A stretch of DNA of 64,000 nt from Anisus vortex (lineage: Eukaryota; Mollusca; Gastropoda; Planorbidae): contig OX421501.1 in the NCBI GenBank assembly GCA_949126835.1, positions 62,001 through 126,000 on the forward strand, in the 5' to 3' direction. Positions 29,164 to 43,100 of the stretch are shown piece by piece. Under the pieces are notes generated by a model. That model was not told the DNA's origin. It saw nothing but the letters and a program-made list of their open reading frames with translations, and did not search any database. How positions within the stretch are numbered: the stretch's first letter is position 1; each line of letters opens with the position of its first letter. The position numbers and the translations under genes are program-made.

Positions 29164-32100
29164 GAAGGTCGGCGCTACCCCTAGGTAGTTCGGCGCTACC
29201 GCTGGGTAGGTCGGCGCTACCGCTGGGTAGGTCAGCGCTACCGCTGAGTAGGTCGGCGCTACCTCTGAGTATGTCGGCGCTACCTTTGAGTAGGTCGGCG
29301 CCACCGCTAAGTAGGTCGGCGCTACCGCCGAGTAGGACGGCGCTACCACTGGGTAGGTCGGTGCTACCGCTGGGTAGGTCGGCGCTACCTCTGAGTACGT
29401 CGGCGCTATCTTTTAGTAGGTCGGCGCTACCTTTGAGTAGGTCAGTGCCACCGCTAAGTAGGTCGGCGCTACCGCTGGGAAGGTCGGCGCTACCCCTAGG
29501 TAGTTCGGCGCTACCGCTGGGTAGGTCGGCGCTACCGCTGGGTAGGTCGGCGCTACCGCTGAGTAGGTCGGCGCTACCTCTGAGTATGTCGGCGCTACCT
29601 TTTAGTAGGTCGGCGCCACCGCTAAGTAGGTCGGCGTTACCAATGGGTAGATCGGCGCTACCGCTGGGTAGGTCGGCGCTACCGCTGGGTAGGTCGGCGC
29701 TACCGCTGAGTAGGTCGGCGCTACCTCTGAGTACGTCGGCGCTAACTTTTAGTAGGTCGGTGCTACCTTTGAGTAGGTCGGCGCCACCGCTAAGTAGGTC
29801 GGCGTTACCTCTGGGTAGGTCGGCGCTACCGCTGGGTAGGTCGGCGCTACCGCCGGGCAGGTCGCGCTACCACTGGGAAGGTCGGTGCTACCGCTGGGTA
29901 GGTCAGCGCTACCGCCGGGTAGGTCGGCGCTACCGCTGGTTAGGTCGGCGCTACCGCTGGGTATGTCGGCGCTACCGCTGACTAGGTCGGCGCTACCTCT
30001 TAGTACGTCGGAGCTACCTTTTAGTAGGTCGGCGCTACCTTTTAGTAGGTCGGCGCTACATTTGAGTAGGTCGGCGTTACCGCTGGGTAGGTCGGCGCTA
30101 CCGCTGGGTAGGTCTACACTACCGCTGAGTAGGTCGGCCCTACAGCTGAGTACGTCGGCGCTACCTTTTAGTAGGTCGGCGCTACCTTTGAGTAGGTCGG
30201 CGCAACCTTTTAGTAGGTCGGCGCAACCTTTTAGTAGGTCGGCGCTACCTTTGAGTAGGTCGGCGCCACCGCTAAGTAGGTCGGCGCTTTCGCTGGGTAG
30301 GTCGGCGCTACCGCTGGGTAGGTCGGCGCTACCGCTGGGTAGGTCGGCGCTACCTCTGAGTACGTCGGCGCTACCTTTTAGTAGGTCGGCACTACCTTTG
30401 AGTAGAACGGCGCCACAGCTAAGTAGGTCGGCGCTACCGCTTGGTAGGTCCGCGCTACCGCTGAGTAGGTCGGCGCTACAGCTGAGTACGTCGGCGCTAC
30501 CTTTTAGTAGGTCGGCGCTATCTTTATGTAGGTCGGCGCAACCTTTTAGTAGGTCGGCGCTACCTTTGAGTAGGTCGGCGCCACCGCTAAGTAGGTCGGC
30601 GCTACCGCTGGGTAGGTCGGCGCTACCGCTGGGTAGGTCGGCTCTACCGCTGCTTAGGTCGGCGCTACCGCTGGGTAGGTCAGCGCTACCGCTGAGTAGG
30701 TCGGCGCTTGAGCTGAGTACGTCGGCGCTACCTTTCAGTAGGTCGGCGCTACCTTTGAGTAGGTCGGCGCCACCGCTAAGTAGGTCGGCGCTACCGCCAA
30801 GTAGGACGGCGCTACAACTGTGTAGGTCGGCGCTACCGCTGGGTAGGTCGGCGCTACCTCTGAGTACGTCGGCGCTATCTTTTAGTAGGTCGGCGCTACC
30901 TTTGAGTAGGTCAGTGCCACCGCTAAGTAGGTCGGCGCTACCCCTAGGTAGGTCGGCGCTACCGCTGGGTAGGTCGGCGCTACCGCTGGGTAGGTCGGCG
31001 CTACCGCTAAGTAGGTCGGCGCTACCTCTGAGTATGTCGGCGCTACCTTTTAGTAGGTCGGCGCCACCGCTAAGTAGGTCGGCGCTACCGCTGGGTAGGT
31101 CGGCGCTACCGCTGGGTAGGTCGGCGCTACCGCTGAGTAGGTCGGCGCTACAGCTGAGTACGTCGGCGCTACCTTTTAGTAGGTCGGCGCTACCTTTAAG
31201 TAGGTCGGCGCTACCTTTGAGTAGGTCGGTGCCACCGCTAAGTAGGTCGGCGCTACCTCTGGGTAGGTCGGCGCTACGGCTGGGCAGGTCGGCGCTACCG
31301 CTAGGTAGGTCGGCGCTACCGCTGGGTATGTCGGCGCTACCGCTGGGTAGGTCGGCGCTACCTCTGAGTACGTCGGCGCTACCTTTTAGTAGGTCGTCGC
31401 TACCTTTGAGTAGAACGGCGACACCGCTAAGTAGGTCGGCGCTACCGCTGGGCAGGTCGGCGCTACCGCTAGGTAGGTCGGCGCTACCGCTGAGTAGGTC
31501 GGCGCTACCGCCGGGTAGGTCGGCGCTACCGCTGGGTAGGTCGGCGCTACCGCTGGGTAGGTCGGCGCTACCTCTGAGTACGTCGGCGCTACCTTTTAGT
31601 AGGTCGTCGCTACCTTTGAGTAGAACGGCGACACCGCTAAGTAGGTCGGCGCTACCGCTGGGCAGGTCGGCGCTACCGCTAGGTAGGTCGGCGCTACCGC
31701 TGAGTAGGTCGGCGCTACCGCCGGGTAGGTCGGCGCTACCGCTGGGTAGGTCGGCGCTACCGCTGGGTAGGTCGGCGCTACCTTTGAGTAGGTCAGCGCC
31801 ACCGCTAAGTAGGTCGCCGCTACCGCTGGGTAGGTCGGCGCTACCGCTGGATAGGTTGGCGCTACCGCTCGGTAGGTCGGCGCTACCGCTGAGTAGGTCG
31901 GCGCTACCTCTGAGTACGTCGGCGCTACCTTTTAGTAGGTCGGCGCTACCTTTGAGTAGGTCGGCGCCACCGCTAAGTAGGTCGGCGTTACCAATGGGTA
32001 GATCGGCGCTACCGCTAAGTAGGTCGCCGCTACCGCTGGGTAGGTCGGCGCTACCGCTGGATAGGTTGGCGCTACCGCTGGGTAGGTCGGCGCTACCTCT

Positions 32101-34029
32101 GAGTACGTCGGCGCTACCTTTTAGTAGGTCGGTGCTACCTTTGAGTAGGTCGGCGCCACAGCTAAGTAGGTCGGCGTTACCAATAAGTAGATCGGCGCTA
32201 CCGATGGGTAGGTCGGCGATACCGCCGGGTAGGTCGCGCTACCGCTGGATAAATTTTGCGCTACGGCTGGGTAGGTCGGCGCTACCGCTGGGTAGGTCGG
32301 CGCTACCGCTGCGTAGGTTGGCGCTACCTCTGAGTAGGTCGGCGCTACCTTTTAGTAGGTCGGCGCTACCTTTGAGTAGGTCGGCGCCACCGCTAAGTAG
32401 GTCGGCGTTACCGCTGGGTAGATCGGCGCTACCGCCGGGTAGGTCGCGCTACCGCTGGGAAGGTCGGCGCTACCGCTGGGTAGGTCGGCGCTACAGCTGG
32501 GTAGGTCGGCGCTACAGCTGAGTTACGTCGGCGCTACCTTTTAGTAGGTCGGCGCTACCTTTGAGTATGTCGACGCAACCGCTGAGTAGGTCGGCGCTAC
32601 CTTTGAGTATGTCGGCGCCACCGCTAAGTAGGTCGGCTTTACCGCTGGGTAGGTCGGCGCTACCGCTGGGTAGGTCGGCGCTACCGCCGGGTAGGTCGCG
32701 CTACCGCTGGGAAGGTCGGCGCTACCGCTGGGTAGGTCGGCGCTACAGCTGGGTAGGTCGGCGCTACAGCTGATTACGTCGGCGCTACCTTTTAGTAGGT
32801 CGGCGCTACCTTTGAGTATGTCGGCGCCACCGCTAAGTAGGTTGGCGCTACCTTTGAGTATGTCGGCGCCACCGCTAACTAGGTCGGCGTTACCGCTGGG
32901 TAGGTCGGCGCTACCGCTGGGTAGGTCGGCGCAACCGCCGGGTAAGTTGCGCTACCGCTGGTAAGGTCGGCGCTACCGCTGGGTAGGTCGGCGCTACCGC
33001 TTGGTAGGTCGGCGCTACCGCTGAGTAGGTCGGCGCTACCTCTGAGTTCGTCGGCGCTACCTTTTAGTAGGTCGGTGCTACCTTTGAGTAGGTCGGCGCC
33101 ACAGCTAAGTAGGTCGGCGTTACCAATAAGTAGATCGGCGCTACCGCTGGGTAGGTCGGCGATACCGCCGGGTAGGCCGCGCTACCGCTGGATAGGTTGG
33201 CGCTACCGCTGGGTAGGTCGGCGCTACCTTTTAGTAGGTGGACGCTACCTTTGAGTAGGTCGGCGCCACCGCTAAGTAGGTCGGCGCTACCGCCGGGTAG
33301 GTCGTGCCACCGCTGGGAAGGTCGGCGCTACCGCTGGGTAGGTCGGCGCTACAGCTGGGTAGGTCGGCGTTACAGCTGAGTACGTCGGCGCTACCTTTTA
33401 GTAGGTCGGCGCTACCTTTGAGTATGTCGACGCAACCGCTTAGTAGGTCGGCGCTACCTTTGAGTATATCGGCGCCACCGCTAAGTAGGTCGTCGTTACC
33501 GCTGGGTAGGTCGGCGCTACCGCTCGGTAGGTCGGCGCTACCGCCGGGTAGGTCGCGCTACCGCTGGGAAGGTCGGCGCTACCGCTGGGTAGGTCGGCGC
33601 TACAGCTGGGTAGGTCGGCGCTACAGCTGATTACTTCGGCGCTACCTTTTAGTAGGTCGGCGCTACCTTTGAGTATGTCGGCGCCACCGCTAAGTAGGTC
33701 GGCGTTACCGCTGGATAGGTCGGCGCTACCGCTGGGTAGGTCGGCGCAACCGCCGGGTAGGTCGGCGCTACCGCTGGGTAGGTCGGCGCTACCGCTGAGT
33801 AGGTCGGCGCTACAGCTGAGTATGTCGGCGCTACCTCTGAGTAGGTCGGCGCCACCGCTAAGTAGGTCGGCGCTACAGCTGAGTATGTCGGCGCTACCTT
33901 TGAGTAGGTCGGCGCCACCGCTAAGTAGGTCGGCGCTACCGCTGAGTAGGTCGGCGCTACCTCTGAGTGCGTCGGCGCTACCTTTTAGTAGGTCGGCGCT
34001 ATCTTTGAGTAGGTCGGCGCCACCGCTAA

Positions 34030-35690
34030 GTAGGTCGGCGCTACCGCTGGGTAGGTCGGCGCTAGCGCTGGGTAGGTGGGCGCTACCGCTGAGTAGGTCA
34101 GCGCTACCTCTGAGTACGTCGGCGCTACCTTTTAATAGGTCGGTGCTTACTTTGAGTAGGTCGGCGCTAACGCTGAGTATGTCGGCGCTACCGCTGAGTA
34201 GGTCGGCGTTAAAGCTTGGTAAGTCGGCGCTACCGCTGAGTAGTTCGGCGCTACCGCCGGGTAGGTTGGCGCTACCGCAGGGTAGGTCGGCGCTACCGCC
34301 GGGTAGGTCCTTTCTACCGCTGTGTAGGTCGGCGCTACCGCTGGGTAGGTGGGCGCTACCGCTCAGTAGGTCGGCGCTAAAGCTGAGTACTTCGGCGCCA
34401 CCTCTAAGCAGGTCGGCGCTACCGCCTAGTAGGTCGGCGCTACCGCCAGGTAGATCGGCGCTACCGCTGGGTAGGTCGGCGCTACCGCTGCTTAGGTCGG
34501 CGCTACCGCTGGCTTGGTTGGCGCTACCGCTGAGTAGGTCGGCGCTTGAGCTGAGTACGTCGGCGCTACCTTTCAGTAGGTCGGCACTACCTTTGAGTAG
34601 GTCAGCGCAACCGCTAAGTAGGTCGGCGCTACCGCCGAGTAGGACGGCGCTACCACTGGGTAGGTCGGCGCTACCGCTGGGTAGGTCGGCGCTACCTCTG
34701 AGTACGTCGGCGCTATCTTTTAGTAGGTCGGCGCTATCTTTGAGTAGGTCAACGCCACCGCTAAGTAGGTCGGCGCTACCGCTGGGTAGGTCGGCGCTAG
34801 CGCTGGGTAGGTGGGCGCTACCGCTGGGTAGGTCGGCGCTACCGCTGAGTAGGTCAGCGCTACCTCTGAGTACGTCGGCGCTACCTTTTAATAGGTCGGT
34901 GCTTACTTTGAGTAGGTCGGCGCTAACGCTGAGTATGTCGGCGCTACCGCTGAGTAGGTCGGCGTTAAAGCTTGGTAAGTCGGCGCTACCGCTGAGTAGT
35001 TCGGCGCTACCGCCGGGTAGGTTGGCGCTACCGCAGGGTAGGTCGGCGCTACCGCCGGGTAGGTCCTTTCTACCGCTGTGTAGGTCGGCGCTACCGCTGG
35101 GTAGGTGGGCGCTACCGCTCAGTAGGTCGGCGCTAAAGCTGAGTAATTCGGCGCCACCTCTAAGCAGGTCGGCGCTACCGCCTAGTAGGTCGGCACTACC
35201 GCCAGGTAGATCGGCGCTGCCGCTGGGTAGGTCGGCGCTACCGCTGCTTAGGTCGGCGCTACCGCTGGCTTGGTTGGCGCTACCGCTGAGTAGGTCGGCG
35301 CTTGAGCTGAGTACGTCGGCGCTACCTTTCAGTAGGTCGGCACTACCTTTGAGTAGGTCAGCGCAACCGCTAAGTAGGTCGGCGCTACCGCCGAGTAGGA
35401 CGGCGCTACCACTGGGTAGGTCGGCGCTACCGCTGGGTAGGTCGGCGCTACCTCTGAGTACGTCGGCGCTATCTTTTAGTAGGTCGGCGCTACCTTTGAG
35501 TAGGTCAGTGCCACCGCTAAGTAGGTCGGCGCTACCGCTGGGTAGGTCGGCGCTACCCCTAGGTAGGTCGGCGCTACCGCTGGGTAGGTCGGCGCTACCA
35601 CTGGGTAGGTCGGCGCTACCGCTGAGTAGGTCGGCGCTACCTCTGAGTATGTCGGCGCTACCTTTTAGTAGGTCGGCGCCACCGCTAAGT
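34030..35690. repeat. 756-bp-offset satellite duplication
   Basis: A stretch rich in rare monomers (ttaaagcttggtaag, tcctttctacc, gtagttcgg, gctggcttggttgg) occurs twice at an offset of 756 bp (36 monomers), for example at 34,209 and 34,965. Related copies appear near 7,190, 40,778 and 45,144. Confidence 0.85.
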
Positions 35691-38600
35691 TGGTCGGCGT
35701 TACTAATGGGTAGATCGGCGCTACCGCTGGGTAGGTCGGCGCTACCACTAAGTAGGTCGGCGCTACCGCTGAGTAGGTCGGCGCTACCTCTGAGTACGTC
35801 GGCGCTACCTTTTAGTAGGTCGGCGATACATTTGAGTAGGTCGGCGACAGCGCTAAGTAGGTCGGCGCTACCTCTGAGTACGTCGGCGCTAACTTTTAGT
35901 AGTTCGGTGCTACCTTTGAGTAGGTCGGCACCACCGCTAAGTAGGTCGGCGTTGCCGCTGGGTAGGTCGGCGCTACCGCTGGGTAGGTCGGCGCTACCGC
36001 CGGGCAGGTCGCGCTACCACTGGGAAGGTCGGTGCTACCGCTGGGTAGGTCAGCGCAACCGCCGGGTAGGTCGGCGCTACCTCTTAGTACGTCGGAGCTA
36101 CCTTTTAGTAGGTCGGCGCTACCTTTTAGTAGGTCGGCGCTACATTTGAGTAGGTCGGCGCTACCGCTGGGTAGGTCAGCGCTACCGCTGGGTAGGTCTG
36201 CACTACCGCTGAGTAGGTCGGCGCTACAGCTGAGTAGGTCGGCGCTACCTTTTAGTAGGTCGGCGCTATCTTTATGTAGGTCGGCGCAACCTTTTAGTAG
36301 GTCGGCGCTACCTTTGAGTAGGTCGGCGCCACCGCTAAGTAGGTCGGCGCTACCGCTGGGTAGGTCGGCGCTACCGCTGGGTAGGTCGGCTCTACCGCTG
36401 CTTAGGTCGGCGCTACCGCTGCGTAGGTCGGCGCTACCGCTGAGTAGGTCGGCGCTTGAGCTGAGTACGTCGGCGCTACCTTTCAGTAGGTCGGCGCTAC
36501 CTTTGAGTAGGTCGGCGCCACCGCTAAGTAGGTCGGCGCTACCGCCGAGAAGGACGGCGCTACCAATGGGTAGGTCGACGCTACCGCTGGGTATGTCGGC
36601 GCTACCTCTGAGTACGTCGGCGCTATCTTTTAGTAGGTCGGCGCTACCTTTGAGTAGGTCAGTGCCACCGCTAAGTAGGTCGGCGCTACCGCTGGGTAGG
36701 TCGGCGCTACCCCTAGGTAGGTCGGCGCTACCGCTGGGTAGGTCGGCGCTACCGCTGGGTAGGTCGGCGCTACCGCTGAGTAGGTCGGCGCTACCTCTGA
36801 GTATGTCGGCGCTACCTTTTAGTAGGTCGGCGCCACCGCTAAGTAGGTCGGCGTTACCAATGGGTAGATCGGCGCTACCGCTGGGTAGGTCGCCGCTACC
36901 GCTGGGTAGGTCGGCGCTACCGCTGAGTAGACCGGCGCTACCTCTGAGTAAGTCGGCGCTACCTTTTAGTAGGTCGGCGCTACATTTGAGTAGGTCGGCG
37001 ACAGCGCTAAGTAGGTCGGCGCTACCTCTGAGTACGTCGGCGCTAACTTTTAGTAGGTCGGTGCTTCCTTTGAGTAGGTCGGCGCCACCGCTTAGTAGGT
37101 CGGCGTTACCGCTGCGTAGGTCGGTGCTACCGCTGGGTAGGTCGGCGCTACCGCCGGGCAGGTCGCGCTACCACTGGGAAGGTCGGTGCTACCGCTGGGT
37201 AGGTCAGCGCTACCGCCGGGTAGGTCGGCGCTACCGCTGGTTAGGTCGGCGCTACCGCTGGGTATGTCGGCGCTACCGCTGACTAGGTCGGCACTACCTC
37301 TTAGTACGTCGGAGCTACCTTTTAGTAGGTCGGCGCTACCTTTTAGTAGGTCGGCGCTTGAGCTGAGTACGTCGGCGCTACCGCTGGGTAGGTCGGCGCT
37401 ACCGCTGGGTAGGTCTGCACTACCGCTGAGTAGGTCGGCGCTACAGCTGAGTAGGTCGGCGCTACAGCTGAGTAGGTCGGCGCTACCTTTGAGTAGGTCG
37501 GCGCTACCTTTGAGTAGGTCGGCGCAACCTTTTAGTAGGTCGGCGCAACCTTTTAGTAGGTCGGCGCTACCTTTGAGTAGGTCGGCGCCACCGCTAAGTA
37601 GGTCGGCGCTTTCGCTGGGTAGGTCGGCGCTACCGCTGGGTAGGTCGGCGCTACCGCTGGGTAGGTCTGCGCTACCTCTGAGTACGTCGGCGCTACCTTT
37701 TAGTAGGTCGGCACTACCTTTGAGTAGAACGGCGCCACCGCTAAGTAGGTCGGCGCTACCGCTTGGTAGGTCCGCGCTACCGCTGAGTAGGTCGGCGCTA
37801 CAGCTGAGTACGTCGGCGCTACCTTTTAGTAGGTCGGCGCTATCTTTATGTAGGTCGGCGCAACCTTTTAGTACGTCGGCGCTACCTTTTAGTAGGTCGG
37901 CGATACATTTGAGTAGGTCGGCGACAGCGCTAAGTAGGTCGGCGCTACCTCTGAGTACGTCGGCGCTAACTTTTAGTAGGTCGGTGCTACCTTTGAGTAG
38001 GTCGGCACCACCGCTAAGTAGGTCGGCGTTACCGCTGGGTAGGTCGGCGCTACCGCTGGGTAGGTCGGCGCTACCGCCGGGCAGGTCGCGCTACCACTGG
38101 GAAGGTCGGTGCTACCGCTGGGTAGGTCAGCGCAACCGCCGGGTAGGTCGGCGCTACCTCTTAGTACGTCGGAGCTACCTTTTAGTAGGTCGGCGCTACC
38201 TTTTAGTAGGTCGGCGCTACATTTGAGTAGGTCGGCGCTACCGCTGGGTAGGTCAGCGCTACCGCTGGGTAGGTCTGCACTACCGCTGAGTAGGTCGGCG
38301 CTACAGCTGAGTAGGTCGGCGCTACCTTTTAGTAGGTCGGCGCTATCTTTATGTAGGTCGGCGCAACCTTTTAGTAGGTCGGCGCTACCTTTGAGTAGGT
38401 CGGCGCCACCGCTAAGTAGGTCGGCGCTACCGCTGGGTAGGTCGGCGCTACCGCTGGGTAGGTCGGCTCTACCGCTGCTTAGGTCGGCGCTACCGCTGCG
38501 TAGGTCGGCGCTACCGCTGAGTAGGTCGGCGCTTGAGCTGAGTACGTCGGCGCTACCTTTCAGTAGGTCGGCGCTACCTTTGAGTAGGTCGGCGCCACCG

Positions 38601-41600
38601 CTAAGTAGGTCGGCGCTACCGCCGAGAAGGACGGCGCTACCAATGGGTAGGTCGACGCTACCGCTGGGTATGTCGGCGCTACCTCTGAGTACGTCGGCGC
38701 TATCTTTTAGTAGGTCGGCGCTACCTTTGAGTAGGTCAGTGCCACCGCTAAGTAGGTCGGCGCTACCGCTGGGTAGGTCGGCGCTACCCCTAGGTAGGTC
38801 GGCGCTACCGCTGGGTAGGTCGGCGCTACCGCTGGGTAGGTCGGCGCTACCGCTGAGTAGGTCGGCGCTACCTCTGAGTATGTCGGCGCTACCTTTTAGT
38901 AGGTCGGCGCCACCGCTAAGTAGGTCGGCGTTACCAATGGGTAGATCGGCGCTACCGCTGGGTAGGTCGGCGCTACCGCTGGGTAGGTCGGCGCTACCGC
39001 TGAGTAGGTCGGCGCTACCTCTGAGTACGTCGGCGCTACCTTTTAGTAGGTCGGCGCTACATTTGAGTAGGTCGGCGACAGCGCTAAGTAGGTCGGCGCT
39101 ACCTCTGAGTACGTCGGCGCTAACTTTTAGTAGGTCGGTGCTTCCTTTGAGTAGGTCGGCGCCACCGCTAAGTAGGTCGGCGTTACCGCTGCGTAGGTCG
39201 GTGCTACCGCTGGGTAGGTCGGCGCTACCGCCGGGCAGGTCGCGCTACCACTGGGAAGGTCGGTGCTACCGCTGGGTAGGTCAGCGCTACCACCGGGTAG
39301 GTCGGCGCTACCGCTGGTTAGGTCGGCGCTACCGCTGGGTATGTCGGCGCTACCGCTGACTAGGTCGGCACTACCTCTTAGTACGTCGGAGCTACCTTTT
39401 AGTAGGTCGGCGCTACCTTTTAGTAGGTCGGCGCTACATTTGAGTAGGTCGGCGCTACCGCTGGGTAGGTCGGCGCTACCGCTGGGTAGGTCTGCACTAC
39501 CGCTGAGTAGGTCGGCGCTACAGCTGAGTAGGTCGGCGCTACAGCTGAGTAGGTCGGCGCTACCTTTGAGTAGGTCGGCGCTACCTTTGAGTAGGTCGGC
39601 GCAACCTTTTAGTAGGTCGGCGCAACCTTTTAGTAGGTCGGCGCTACCTTTGAGTAGGTCGGCGCCACCGCTAAGTAGGTCGGCGCTTTCGCTGGGTAGG
39701 TCGGCGCTACCGCTGGGTAGGTCGGCGCTACCGCTGGGTAGGTCTGCGCTACCTCTGAGTACGTCGGCGCTACCTTTTAGTAGGTCGGCACTACCTTTGA
39801 GTAGAACGGCGCCACCGCTAAGTAGGTCGGCGCTACCGCTTGGTAGGTCCGCGCTACCGCTGAGTAGGTCGGCGCTACAGCTGAGTACGTCGGCGCTACC
39901 TTTTAGTAGGTCGGCGCTATCTTTATGTAGGTCGGCGCAACCTTTTAGTAGGTCGGCGCTACCTTTGAGTAGGTCGGCGCCACGGCTTAGTAGGTCGGCG
40001 CTACCGCTGGGTAGGTCGGCGCTACCGCTGGGTAGGTCGGCTCTACCGCTGGGTAGGTCGGCGCTACCGCTCGGTAAGTCGGCGCTACCTCTGAGTACGT
40101 CGGCGCTACCTTTTAGTAGGTCGGCGCTACCTTTGAGTAGAACGGCGCCACCGCTAAGTAGGTCGGCGCTGCCGCTGGGTAGGTCGGCGCTACCGCTAGG
40201 TAGGTCGGCGCTACCGCTGGGTAGGTCGGCGCTACCGCTGGGTAGGTCGACGCTGCCTCTGGGTAGGTCGGCGCTACCGCTAAGTAGGTCGGCGCTAAAG
40301 CTGACTACGTCGGCGCTACCTTTTAGTAGGTCGGCGCTACCTTTTAGTAGGTCGGCGCTTGAGCTGAGTACGTCGGCGCTACCTTTCAGTAGGTCGGCAC
40401 TACCTTTGAGTAGGTCAGCGCAACCGCTAAGTAGGTCGGCGCTACCGCCGAGTAGGACGGCGCTACCACTGGGTAGGTCGGCGCTACCGCTGGGTAGGTC
40501 GGCGCTACCTCTGAGTACGTCGGCGCTATCTTTTAGTAGGTCGGCGCTATCTTTGAGTAGGTCAACGCCACCGCTAAGTAGGTCGGCGCTACCGCTGGGT
40601 AGGTCGGCGCTAGCGCTGGGTAGGTGGGCGCTACCGCTGGGTAGGTCGGCGCTACCGCTGAGTAGGTCAGCGCTACCTCTGAGTACGTCGGCGCTACCTT
40701 TTAATAGGTCGGTGCTTACTTTGAGTAGGTCGGCGCTAACGCTGAGTATGTCGGCGCTACCGCTGAGTAGGTCGGCGTTAAAGCTTGGTAAGTCGGCGCT
40801 ACCGCTGAGTAGTTCGGCGCTACCGCCGGGTAGGTTGGCGCTACCGCAGGGTAGGTCGGCGCTACCGCCGGGTAGGTCCTTTCTACCGCTGTGTAGGTCG
40901 GCGCTACCGCTGGGTAGGTGGGCGCTACCGCTCAGTAGGTCGGCGCTAAAGCTGAGTAATTCGGCGCCACCTCTAAGCAGGTCGGCGCTACCGCCTAGTA
41001 GGTCGGCACTACCGCCAGGTAGATCGGCGCTGCCGCTGGGTAGGTCGGCGCTACCGCTGCTTAGGTCGGCGCTACCGCTGGCTTGGTTGGCGCTACCGCT
41101 GAGTAGGTCGGCGCTTGAGCTGAGTACGTCGGCGCTACCTTTCAGTAGGTCGGCACTACCTTTGAGTAGGTCAGCGCAACCGCTAAGTAGGTCGGCGCTA
41201 CCGCCGAGTAGGACGGCGCTACCACTGGGTAGGTCGGCGCTACCGCTGGGTAGGTCGGCGCTACCTCTGAGTACGTCGGCGCTATCTTTTAGTAGGTCGG
41301 CGCTACCTTTGAGTAGGTCAGTGCCACCGCTAAGTAGGTCGGCGCTACCGCTGGGTAGGTCGGCGCTACCCCTAGGTAGGTCGGCGCTACCGCTGGGTAG
41401 GTCGGCGCTACCACTGGGTAGGTCGGCGCTACCGCTGAGTAGGTCGGCGCTACCTCTGAGTATGTCGGCGCTACCTTTTAGTAGGTCGGCGCCACCGCTA
41501 AGTTGGTCGGCGTTACTAATGGGTAGATCGGCGCTACCGCTGGGTAGGTCGGCGCTACCGCTGGGTAGGTCGGCGCTACCGCTGAGTAGGTCGGCGCTAC

Positions 41601-43100
41601 CTCTGAGTACGTCGGCGCTACCTTTTAGTAGGTCGGCGATACATTTGAGTAGGTCGGCGACAGCGCTAAATAGGTCGGCGCTACCTCTGAGTACGTCGGC
41701 GCTAACTTTTAGTAGGTCGGTGCTACCTTTGAGTAGGTCGGCACCACCGCTAAGTAGGTCGGCGTTACCGCTGGGTAGGTCGGCGCTACCGCTGGGTAGG
41801 TCGGCGCTACCGCCGGGCAGGTCGCGCTACCACTGGGAAGGTCGGTGCTACCGCTGGGTAGGTCAGCGCAACCGCCGGGTAGGTCGGCGCTACCTCTTAG
41901 TACGTCGGAGCTACCTTTTAGTAGGTCGGCGCTACCTTTTAGTAGGTCGGCGCTACATTTGAGTAGGTCGGCGCTACCGCTGGGTAGGTCAGCGCTACCG
42001 CTGGGTAGGTCTGCACTACCGCTGAGTAGGTCGGCGCTACAGCTGAGTAGGTCGGCGCTACCTTTTAGTAGGTCGGCGCTATCTTTATGTAGGTCGGCGC
42101 AACCTTTTAGTAGGTCGGCGCTACCTTTGAGTAGGTCGGCGCCACCGCTAAGTAGGTCGGCGCTACCGCTGGGTAGGTCGGCGCTACCGCTGGGTAGGTC
42201 GGCTCTACCGCTGCTTAGGTCGGCGCTACCGCTGCGTAGGTCGGCGCTACCGCTGAGTAGGTCGGCGCTTGAGCTGAGTACGTCGGCGCTACCTTTCAGT
42301 AGGTCGGCGCTACCTTTGAGTAGGTCGGCGCCACCGCTAAGTAGGTCGGCGCTACCGCCGAGAAGGACGGCGCTACCAATGGGTAGGTCGACGCTACCGC
42401 TGGGTATGTCGGCGCTACCTCTGAGTACGTCGGCGCTATCTTTTAGTAGGTCGGCGCTACCTTTGAGTAGGTCAGTGCCACCGCTAAGTAGGTCGGCGCT
42501 ACCGCTGGGTAGGTCGGCGCTACCCCTAGGTAGGTCGGCGCTACCGCTGGGTAGGTCGGCGCTACCGCTGGGTAGGTCGGCGCTACCGCTGAGTAGGTCG
42601 GCGCTACCTCTGAGTATGTCGGCGCTACCTTTTAGTAGGTCGGCGCCACCGCTAAGTAGGTCGGCGTTACCAATGGGTAGATCGGCGCTACCGCTGGGTA
42701 GGTCGGCGCTACCGCTGGGTAGGTCGGCGCTACCGCTGAGTAGGTCGGCGCTACCTCTGAGTACGTCGGCGCTACCTTTTAGTAGGTCGGCGCTACATTT
42801 GAGTAGGTCGGCGACAGCGCTAAGTAGGTCGGCGCTACCTCTGAGTACGTCGGCGCTAACTTTTAGTAGGTCGGTGCTTCCTTTGAGTAGGTCGGCGCCA
42901 CCGCTAAGTAGGTCGGCGTTACCGCTGCGTAGGTCGGTGCTACCGCTGGGTAGGTCGGCGCTACCGCCGGGCAGGTCGCGCTACCACTGGGAAGGTCGGT
43001 GCTACCGCTGGGTAGGTCAGCGCTCCCGCCGGGTAGGTCGGCGCTACCGCTGGTTAGGTCGGCGCTACCGCTGGGTATGTCGGCGCTACCGCTGACTAGG
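34600..43100. repeat. Multi-kilobase satellite blocks offset by 2,077 and 3,736 bp
   Basis: Blocks near 36,032, 38,109 and 41,845 start alike, and so do blocks near 37,186, 39,263 and 42,999. Offsets are 2,077 and 3,736 bp; their sum, 5,813, also relates 34,965 to 40,778. Each offset is 2 bp short of a multiple of 21, in line with two 20-bp monomers per unit. The copies are nearly identical, so amplification was recent. Confidence 0.85.
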
